Below the pieces are notes generated by a model that worked only from the letters and a program-made list of their open reading frames with translations, was not told the origin of the DNA and did no database searches. From positions 2,046,171 through 2,064,674 of the forward strand of contig CP070758.1 in NCBI GenBank assembly GCA_020348925.1: DNA of 18,504 bases, read 5' to 3'. The DNA is from Gemmatimonadota bacterium. GTDB taxonomy: Bacteria; JBHIER01; G020348925. The position numbers and the translations under genes are program-made. Position 1 is the stretch's first letter. Each line of letters starts with the position of its first letter. This document shows positions 1 to 6,716 of this stretch, in pieces.

Positions 1-30
1 AGGATATGAATTTGGACCTATAATAACCCC

Positions 31-85
31 AGAAACAATAGAGAAACATTTAAGAAACACTTGAGATACGATAAAGAAACAATTT
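31..85. repeat. Five 11-base direct repeats (AGAAACA core)
   Basis: The 7-base core AGAAACA occurs at 31, 42, 53 and 75. A degenerate copy, AGATACG, sits at 64 and completes a strict 11-base period over five units. Each unit is the core plus four variable bases. A period near one helical turn puts all copies on one face of the DNA, as in protein-binding arrays. No binding protein is encoded in the window. Base composition is simple here, so chance is possible. Confidence 0.45.
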
Positions 86-118
86 GATATGTATATTTTC
101 TATACATCTCAAGTATTT
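55..118. repeat. Nested inverted repeat in AT-rich DNA
   Basis: Outer arms 55-67 and 106-118 match as inverted repeats at 12 of 13 positions, with nine perfect pairs next to the loop. Inside them ATGTATA (89-95) and TATACAT (101-107) form a second perfect 7-base inverted repeat around TTTTC. The inner right arm overlaps the outer right arm by two bases. It could be a GC-poor terminator for a plus-strand gene ending off the left edge, or a protein-binding site. The sequence alone does not decide. Confidence 0.4.
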
Positions 119-447
119 TACCATCTCCCCGGGCCTTCTTTGATTTTCTGTTCGCCTTCCTTTAATCGAAAAAGAGCAAGTCTGAAGCAGATGAGTGGAA
201 CCGACAGGAAAGGTTAGAACTTTATAATTTTATAATTAATTATACAACATAGAGTTTCGAGACTAATATAGTAATCACATTAAATCTTAGTTCGTATAAT
301 ATATATTATGTAAACATATTAATGATGTATCTTTTATTGTGTATATTCCAGAAGTCCAAATCATACCATGATTAATCCTGATGGGACGTATAATTTTTGA
401 ATATTACGAGAAAATGGGTCTCTTGAGGGACGTAATACAGTTTCTGT

Positions 448-2883
448 CTATTGGGCAACGATACTCAATAATTTTTTCTGAACGTAGACAGTCTTTTTGA
501 CTTTTTTGCCTTCGGTGTATTTTTGTACTCTTTCATTGTCGAAGGCAATCTTTTTCAGAGCATCCTCTGAAATATCTGCCTCCACATCTAAATGCGCCCG
601 TACTTTTCCATTTATCTGGACAACGACTGTGATGTGATCGGTCTTAATCGCTTCATTATCGTAAGTGGGCCAGGGATGTCGAAAAACACCTTCGTCATGG
701 CCTAACTTCTCCCAGAGCTCCTCCCCTGCGTGCGGAGCGAACGGAGCTAACAGGAGCGCCAGAATATCCAAAGAACGGTTCCAGTCACGGTACTCTATTT
801 TTTCCTCTTCCAGATAGAGATAATTCACGTACTCCATGAGAGCTGCAATGGCTGTATTAAAATGCAGTCGATCAACATCACCAGTCACTCTTTTAATTGT
901 CTTGTGGATCCATCGATCCAATTCTCTTGGATGGACGGTTTTCTTTGCACTCGGACTTTTTTCGTAGAGCCGCCAAATACGGTTGAGAAATCGAAAGATA
1001 CCACCAATACCCTGGTCGTTCCAGTCCCCTCCGTCCTCGTAGGAACCCATGAACATAAGGTACATTCTGAAGGTGTCGGCACCGAAGCTTTCGATGAACT
1101 CTTCAGGATTGACAACATTGCCTCTCGATTTGGACATACGTGCTCCGTCCTTCGTAATCTGACCCTGATGAGTGAGTTTCATAAAGGGTTCATCAAAATG
1201 AACAAATCCCAGATCAAACAGGGCCTTCGTAACAAAACGAGCATAGAGGAGATGCATGACGGCATGCTCAGCCCCTCCCATATAGTGATCCACAGGAAGC
1301 CATTGTTTCACCAGCTCAGGGGAGAAAGGACCATCCTCGCAATGTGGATCCGGATACCTCAGGAAATACCAGGAAGAGCAGACAAAGGTATCCATAGTAT
1401 CCACTTCCCTCTCCCCTGCTCCTCCACATTTTGGGCACTTCGTGTTTAGGAAATGAGAAGCAGAGGCTAAAGGTGAGAGATCTGAACCGGTCGGCTTGAA
1501 ATCAACATCTTGTGGTAATAGAACAGGTAAATCCTCTTCCGGGACTGGAAGTTCTCCGCATTCCTTACAGTAAATTATTGGTATGGGTGCTCCCCAGTAG
1601 CGCTGCCTGGATACAAGCCAATCCCTCAATTTATATTGAACGGTCTTTTTCCCCTGTCCTTTCTTATTGAGATCTTCGACAAGCCTGGCGATACATTCCT
1701 CATTGGTGAGACCGTTGTATGGACCGGAGTTCACCATGATTCCGGGCTCGATATATGCGCCCCTCATATCATCGAGAGGCGAAGGGCCGTCGTTGGGTCT
1801 CACCACTTCTCGGATGGGCAGCCCGAATTTCTGGGCGAATTCGAAATCCCGCTCATCGTGGGCAGGACAGGCAAAGACGATTCCTGTTCCGTAACTGGCT
1901 AAGACATAGTCGGCAATCCAGAGCGGGACGCGCTCACCATTGATCGGATTGATCACATTGCGACCGATAAAAACCCCTGTTTTTTCGCGATCAGCGGATA
2001 TCCGCTCTATCTCCGAGATACGTCTTGATCTCTCGCAGTAAGCATCCACGTCACTTTTCTGTCCAGACGTCGTCAGCTCCGACACAAGAGGATGCTCAGG
2101 TGCCATGACGACATACGTCATCCCATAGAGTGTATCCGGTCTGGTGGTAAAGACTTCGATCGTTCGTGCATCATCCTCTATGTGAAAAGAGAGCAGGGCC
2201 CCCTCACTCCGCCCAATCCAGTTGCGCTGCATTGCCAGCGTCTTCTCAGGCCAGTCGATCTTAGCGTGATCTTTGAGCAGTCGTTCCGCGTAAGCCGTGA
2301 TCCGAAAGAACCACTGGGTGAGATCCCTTTTGGTCACCTCGCTGTCACATCGTTCACACAAACCCTGAACAACTTGCTCGTTGGCCAAGACGGTCCGGCA
2401 TTGCGGGCACCAGTTCACCGGTGCCCGCTTCCGATAGGCCAATCCATGCTTATATAACTGCAGAAAGAGCCATTGCGTCCATTTATAGTATTCTGGATCG
2501 CTCGTATTGATCTCTTTATCCCAGTCGTACATGGCCCCGATGGCCTTGATCTGTTGGCGAATATAATCGATGTTTTCCGCCGTGCTCACCGCAGGGTGAA
2601 CACCGTGCTTTATGGCGTAATTTTCGGCAGGGAGGCCGAAGGCATCAAAACCCATGGGCTCAAACACATTGTACCCCTGCATCTTCTTGAATCGGGTCCA
2701 GGTATCGGCAGGCCCATAGTTGTACCAGTGCCCGATATGCAACTTCTCACCTGACGGATAGCTGAACATAACCAGAGAGTAGAGCTTTCGGCTGGTGTCG
2801 GACATATCCGTTCTGTGGGCTCCGATCTTCTCCCAGATCCGTTGCCACTTCGACTCGATCTCAGCAAAGGGGTAATCGGCCAT
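448..2883 (-). CDS. leuS: Leucyl-tRNA synthetase
   Basis: This class I synthetase attaches leucine to tRNA-Leu in the cytoplasm and hydrolyses mischarged products in an inserted editing domain. The protein has 811 residues, within the bacterial range. The ATP-binding HIGH motif is at residues 49-52 and the second signature, ARMSKS, is at 581-586. The editing domain shows TTRPDT (246-251) and CPAHDERDFEFA (from 339). Two cysteine pairs around C159/C162 and C176/C179 form the usual zinc module after the first half of the Rossmann fold. A second set is C439/C442 and C483/C486. The ATG is preceded by AGGAGT at good spacing. It lies 72 bases downstream of asnS and is the last gene of the minus-strand series, with no clear terminator after its TAG stop. 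Confidence 0.97.
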   Translation of the reverse strand: MADYPFAEIESKWQRIWEKIGAHRTDMSDTSRKLYSLVMFSYPSGEKLHIGHWYNYGPADTWTRFKKMQGYNVFEPMGFDAFGLPAENYAIKHGVHPAVSTAENIDYIRQQIKAIGAMYDWDKEINTSDPEYYKWTQWLFLQLYKHGLAYRKRAPVNWCPQCRTVLANEQVVQGLCERCDSEVTKRDLTQWFFRITAYAERLLKDHAKIDWPEKTLAMQRNWIGRSEGALLSFHIEDDARTIEVFTTRPDTLYGMTYVVMAPEHPLVSELTTSGQKSDVDAYCERSRRISEIERISADREKTGVFIGRNVINPINGERVPLWIADYVLASYGTGIVFACPAHDERDFEFAQKFGLPIREVVRPNDGPSPLDDMRGAYIEPGIMVNSGPYNGLTNEECIARLVEDLNKKGQGKKTVQYKLRDWLVSRQRYWGAPIPIIYCKECGELPVPEEDLPVLLPQDVDFKPTGSDLSPLASASHFLNTKCPKCGGAGEREVDTMDTFVCSSWYFLRYPDPHCEDGPFSPELVKQWLPVDHYMGGAEHAVMHLLYARFVTKALFDLGFVHFDEPFMKLTHQGQITKDGARMSKSRGNVVNPEEFIESFGADTFRMYLMFMGSYEDGGDWNDQGIGGIFRFLNRIWRLYEKSPSAKKTVHPRELDRWIHKTIKRVTGDVDRLHFNTAIAALMEYVNYLYLEEEKIEYRDWNRSLDILALLLAPFAPHAGEELWEKLGHDEGVFRHPWPTYDNEAIKTDHITVVVQINGKVRAHLDVEADISEDALKKIAFDNERVQKYTEGKKVKKTVYVQKKLLSIVAQ

Positions 2884-2955
2884 GAGAACTCCTCATACTC
2901 AGTGCAATCAAGATGTTTTCAACGCCTTCTGAACATTGTGTTCTATGATTGAAAT

Positions 2956-4248
2956 TTAGGGATAGAGTCTGTGCATCAATCTCGGGAAAGGCACGGTTTC
3001 CCGAATATGCGGTATACCACAAATCCAAGCGACCGTTCGTTCCACACCGAGACCGAATCCCGAGTGAGGAACCGTTCCATATCGGCGCAGATCAAGATAC
3101 CATTGAAAAGCTTCCACGGGCAGATGGTGTTGCTCTATTTTGTCCCCTAACACCTTCAGATCGTCCTCGCGCTGTCCACCGCCCACGATCTCCCCGTAGC
3201 CTTCGGGAGCGAGCACATCCATGCCGAGCGCTAAGCGCCCGTCTTCAGGATCCGTCTTCATGTAAAAAGCTTTGATTGCTTTCGGAAACCGATGAACAAT
3301 CAGAGGTTTATCGAATTGTTGAGAGAGGACGGTCTCTTCATCGCCACCAAAATCATCACCCCATTTCACATCCAGACCATCTTTCACTAGCTGCGCAACG
3401 GCCTCATCGTAACGAATTCTTGGAAATGGGGGGACAACCTTTTCCAACGGCGCGGTATCTCTTTCCATGGTTTTCAACTCTTTGTGACGACGTTCAAGGA
3501 CCCGCTGCACAATATATACGATCATCTCTTCAGCCAATCTCATGTCGCCTTCGAGATCAAGATACGCCACCTCAGGCTCAATCATCCAAAACTCCGTCAG
3601 ATGACGTCTTGTTTTTGATTTTTCTGCCCGAAAGGTCGGCCCGAAACAGTACACCTTGCCAAAAGCCATGGCCCCTGCTTCCATGTACAGTTGTCCGCTC
3701 TGGGTCAGATAAGCTTTCGTATCAAAATACTCCGTCTCGAAAAGAGTTGATGTCCCCTCGCACGCTGCCGGAGTGAAGATCGGGGCATCGACAAGGACAA
3801 AACCGCGCTCGTCGTAAAAATCGCGGCACGCTTTGACGACTTCGCTTCGAACTCGTATGATGGCCTGCTGCTTGGACGAGCGGAGCCACAGGTGTCTGTG
3901 GTCCATCAAGAACGCCGTGCCGTGCTCTTTGGGCGTAATCGGATATTCATCCGCCTCGTGGATGATCTCATACTGCGTCACATCAAGTTCGTATCCGCCT
4001 GGTGCTCTTTCGTCGGCGCGCACTCTTCCGGAAAGAATGACGGAGGACTCCTGGGGAAGACGATCACACTTCTGGTAGAGCTCCTGCCCTATCGCGTTCG
4101 GTGCAATTACGCCCTGAATAATTCCTGTCCCATCTCGAATGATGTGAAACTGGACTTTTCCACTCGATCGTTTATTGTACAGCCATCCCTTGATGGTCAC
4201 CTCCTGTCCGTCGTAGTCGGCGATATCCTCAATGTAAACATGGTGCAT
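2956..4248 (-). CDS. asnS: Asparaginyl-tRNA synthetase
   Basis: This class IIb synthetase charges tRNA-Asn with asparagine. With the chosen start it has 430 residues, typical of the family. An OB-fold anticodon-binding domain fills roughly residues 1-100 ([14 protein letters not shown] at 21-34). The catalytic core has motif 2, [15 protein letters not shown] (206-220), and motif 3, [12 protein letters not shown] (397-408). The combination TEFWMIEPE and [13 protein letters not shown] points to AsnRS rather than AspRS. The frame also opens upstream with a GTG at 4269. I prefer the ATG at 4248 because GGGGACGG lies at Shine-Dalgarno distance and the protein then begins at the OB fold. It sits 36 bases after ald. 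Having AsnRS implies direct Asn-tRNA formation, although an amidotransferase route elsewhere cannot be excluded. Confidence 0.96.
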   Translation of the reverse strand: MHHVYIEDIADYDGQEVTIKGWLYNKRSSGKVQFHIIRDGTGIIQGVIAPNAIGQELYQKCDRLPQESSVILSGRVRADERAPGGYELDVTQYEIIHEADEYPITPKEHGTAFLMDHRHLWLRSSKQQAIIRVRSEVVKACRDFYDERGFVLVDAPIFTPAACEGTSTLFETEYFDTKAYLTQSGQLYMEAGAMAFGKVYCFGPTFRAEKSKTRRHLTEFWMIEPEVAYLDLEGDMRLAEEMIVYIVQRVLERRHKELKTMERDTAPLEKVVPPFPRIRYDEAVAQLVKDGLDVKWGDDFGGDEETVLSQQFDKPLIVHRFPKAIKAFYMKTDPEDGRLALGMDVLAPEGYGEIVGGGQREDDLKVLGDKIEQHHLPVEAFQWYLDLRRYGTVPHSGFGLGVERTVAWICGIPHIRETVPFPRLMHRLYP

Positions 4249-4284
4249 TTTTTTCCGTCCCCTGGTCACAACAGCGTGAAGATC

Positions 4285-5400
4285 TTAACCAAGAACCTCC
4301 TCAAGAGGATAATAGTCAAGCTGAAAGGCTTCAGACACACCTGGGTGTGTAATTTTACCGTCGATGATGTTCACTCCCGCTGCAATCTCCGGGTTCGTGC
4401 GGATCGCTTCTTCGTAGCCCTTTTCGACAATCTCCTGGGCATACGGAAACGTGGCGTTTGTCAAAGCCAAGGTGGATGTCCTGGGGACAGCACCCGGCAT
4501 GTTGGCCACGCAGTAATGCAGTACGTCATCCACAATGTACGTCGGTTCCTCGTGCGTCGTCGGTTTGCACGTTTCGACACAACCTCCCTGATCGACCGCA
4601 ACATCAGTAATAACAGAGCGGGGTTTCATGAGCTTGAGCATATCCCGGGTCACAAGACGGGGTGCCTTTGCTCCGGGGATAAGAACAGCTCCGACCAAGA
4701 GGTCGGCCTCAGAGATGGCATTCCGAATGTTGTAACTGTTGGACATGACGGTACTCACATTGCCCGGCATGATATCGTCCAAGTATCTGAGTCTCTCAAG
4801 GTCAATATCCAAAATGGCCACGTTGGCTCCGAGCCCAGCAGCCATCTTTGCCGCATTCGTCCCGACGACCCCACCACCGAGGATGACGACTCTGGCCGGT
4901 TCCACTCCGGGGACACCGCCCAACAAAATTCCCCGCCCGCCCATTCGTTTTTCAAGGTACTTCGCTCCCTGCTGGATTGCCATGCGTCCCGCCACCTCGC
5001 TCATAGGTATAAGGAGAGGCAGTTTTTCGTCGGCAGTTTGGACCGTCTCGTAGGCTATGGCTACGATCTTCGCGTCCATCATAGCCCGAGTCAGCTCTTC
5101 GCTGGCGGCAAAATGGAAGTAGGTGAAGACGACCTGTCCCTCCCGGAGAAGCGTGTATTCCGGAGCCAGGGGCTCCTTGACCTTCATAATCATGTCGGAT
5201 TTCTCGAAAATCTCGTCAGGCGTACCGACGAGAGTTGCCCCGGCCTTCGTATACTCCTCGTCCTCAATGCCACTTCCGACACCACCGTTCTTTTCAACAA
5301 GAACCGAATGCCCCATCTTGACAAACGTCTCAACACCAACCGGCAGTAATGCAATGCGATCTTCATTGCTTTTAATCTCTTTCGGTACTCCGATAATCAT
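4285..5400 (-). CDS. ald: Alanine dehydrogenase
   Basis: The enzyme reversibly deaminates L-alanine to pyruvate and ammonium using NAD. With the ATG at 5400 the protein has 371 residues, the usual length for the family. The known functional positions all fall at their expected numbers: R15, K75 (in KVKEP) and H96 (in YFHFA) for substrate binding and catalysis, D270 (in DVAVDQGG), and N300. The Rossmann NAD site is LGGGVVGTNAA (174-184), with an acidic residue at D198. A TTG at 5418 extends the frame by six residues, but AAAGGA is well placed for the 5400 ATG. It lies 23 bases after the M16 peptidase gene and before asnS. A catabolic or nitrogen-assimilation enzyme inside a translation operon is unusual. 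Confidence 0.96.
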   Translation of the reverse strand: MIIGVPKEIKSNEDRIALLPVGVETFVKMGHSVLVEKNGGVGSGIEDEEYTKAGATLVGTPDEIFEKSDMIMKVKEPLAPEYTLLREGQVVFTYFHFAASEELTRAMMDAKIVAIAYETVQTADEKLPLLIPMSEVAGRMAIQQGAKYLEKRMGGRGILLGGVPGVEPARVVILGGGVVGTNAAKMAAGLGANVAILDIDLERLRYLDDIMPGNVSTVMSNSYNIRNAISEADLLVGAVLIPGAKAPRLVTRDMLKLMKPRSVITDVAVDQGGCVETCKPTTHEEPTYIVDDVLHYCVANMPGAVPRTSTLALTNATFPYAQEIVEKGYEEAIRTNPEIAAGVNIIDGKITHPGVSEAFQLDYYPLEEVLG

Positions 5401-5423
5401 AGTCGTTCCTTTCACCAAAGTAA

Positions 5424-6716
5424 TTAATTGACGAAAAGATCCTCATTTTTGAGAAGGTCTTCTTTGACCGGACCTAAAACAGTCACGATGAACTTCTCGG
5501 GATCAAAAAGATCCGTAGCAACGGTCTGAATATCTTCGGCAGTGACCCGGTCTATGTGGGCTATTGTTTCATCCAAGCTGGAATACGTGTCCAAATAGAT
5601 CTCCTGCTCTGAGAGACGCATCATGCGGTTACTTGTACTCTCCAAACTTAACATTAAATTGCCTTTGAGTTGCGATTTGGTGCGTGTAAGTTCATCTTCA
5701 GACACAGGGGTCGTGACAAGAGATTGAAATTCCTGAAGAATCAGTGCCAGTACCCTTTGAATATGGGAGGAGTCTGTACCTGCGTAGACACCGAAGATCC
5801 CCGTGTCGACGAAGAAATCCTGAATGGTGAAAATCGAATAGGCGAGTCCTTCTTTTTCCCGGATATTCTGGAAGAGCCTTGAACTCATACCTCTTCCCAA
5901 CAACGTACTCAGAACAAACAGTGGAATCCGCTGAGGGCGGGCGTAAGGAAAACTTCTCGTTCCGACACACACATGTGTCTGGGCACTATCTCTTTGGTGA
6001 ATATCGATCCGCGTCGATATTTCGGAAAACACCGAGGTGTCGTCCTGCACAAAAAAATTTCCAACGCAAAAATGTTGTTGAATAAAATCCACCAATGTAT
6101 TATGCTCGACATTTCCGGCCGCAACGACGACGGTCCTATTATTCGCATAATGATCTTCAACGAAGCAGCGGAGTTCATGCGCTGAAAACCTCCGAATATT
6201 TTCCGGAGAACCGAGAATTGGCCACGCGAGTGGATGTGGTTCATAGAGTGATCGAAAAAACAGATCATGTATGAGGTCGTCAGGGGTATCGTCACGATTT
6301 TTGATTTCCTCTAAAATGACCTGTCTCTCTTTTTCAATGTCCTCTTCTTTGAAGAGTGAATTTATGAGAATGTCAGCCAAAACTTCCAGAGCGAGAGGAA
6401 CATGTTCGTCCAACACTCTGGCATAGTAACATGTCAATTCCTTGCTTGTAAAGGCATTGAGGTGTCCCCCGACCGCTTCCAAGCTCTGAGCAATCTCTTC
6501 CGTCGTCCGGTTGGTTGTACCCTTGAATACCATGTGCTCGACAAAATGGGAAATTCCGTTTTTTTCCACCACTTCATTGCGTGAGCCGTTCTGAATCCAT
6601 ACACCGATCGAGACCGATCTCACATGGGGAATATACTCTGAGACGATTCGTACCCCGTTTTCAAGTACTGATTTCTGATATATCGATTCCGAGGTCATCG
6701 TCGCCGTTCCACTCAT
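5424..6716 (-). CDS. M16 family zinc metallopeptidase (processing-peptidase-like)
   Basis: This is a soluble zinc protease of the pitrilysin and mitochondrial-processing-peptidase beta family, 430 residues long. The inverted zinc motif HxxEH is HFVEH at residues 57-61. The third zinc ligand is E137 in ILEEIKN, 76 residues after H61 as expected for the family. The C-terminal half carries the conserved SRLFQNIREKEGLAYSI region. No signal peptide or membrane segment is evident, so it is probably cytoplasmic. Its ATG overlaps the pnp stop as ATGA, with GAGGA upstream, so translation is probably coupled to pnp. An M16 gene just after pnp also occurs in Bacillus (mlpA, also called ymxG), so the neighbourhood is conserved. 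The physiological substrate is not known. Confidence 0.93.
   Translation of the reverse strand: MSGTATMTSESIYQKSVLENGVRIVSEYIPHVRSVSIGVWIQNGSRNEVVEKNGISHFVEHMVFKGTTNRTTEEIAQSLEAVGGHLNAFTSKELTCYYARVLDEHVPLALEVLADILINSLFKEEDIEKERQVILEEIKNRDDTPDDLIHDLFFRSLYEPHPLAWPILGSPENIRRFSAHELRCFVEDHYANNRTVVVAAGNVEHNTLVDFIQQHFCVGNFFVQDDTSVFSEISTRIDIHQRDSAQTHVCVGTRSFPYARPQRIPLFVLSTLLGRGMSSRLFQNIREKEGLAYSIFTIQDFFVDTGIFGVYAGTDSSHIQRVLALILQEFQSLVTTPVSEDELTRTKSQLKGNLMLSLESTSNRMMRLSEQEIYLDTYSSLDETIAHIDRVTAEDIQTVATDLFDPEKFIVTVLGPVKEDLLKNEDLFVN

Larger units (their letters stand above)
1..447. other. AT-rich gene-free region downstream of leuS
   Basis: No credible gene is visible here on either strand. The region is clearly more AT-rich than the genes beside it. 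It holds short repeats: five 11-base units at 31-85, a nested inverted repeat at 55-118, perfect 14-base palindromes at 231-244 and 296-309, and a 6-base-stem inverted repeat at 359-373. There is also an 8-base direct repeat GGGACGTA at 383-390 and 427-434. No GC-rich hairpin followed by a T tract is present just after the leuS stop, so where the long minus-strand transcript ends is unclear. A frame open from base 2 to a TGA at 62-64 on the plus strand could be the tail of a neighbouring gene, but it is only 20 codons long and overlaps the repeats. Confidence 0.6.

Noticed and set aside
2-64. Possible C-terminal tail of a plus-strand gene entering from the left edge
   Set aside because: Only 20 open codons before TGA, overlapping the 11-base repeat. 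Chance is quite likely, and no family is recognisable from it.
31-85. CRISPR array
   Set aside because: The units are only 11 bases with 4 variable bases, far below the repeat and spacer lengths of CRISPR, and no cas gene is present.
1-447. Insertion sequence or integration site at the left end
   Set aside because: Inverted repeats exist, but there is no transposase or integrase, no target duplication pair that brackets an element, and no tRNA fragment on this side.
3892-5349. A long open plus-strand frame (485 codons) antisense to asnS and ald
   Set aside because: Both sense genes are unmistakable with all catalytic residues in place. The antisense product resembles no family I know, and such frames arise when sense codons avoid TTA, CTA and TCA in one phase.
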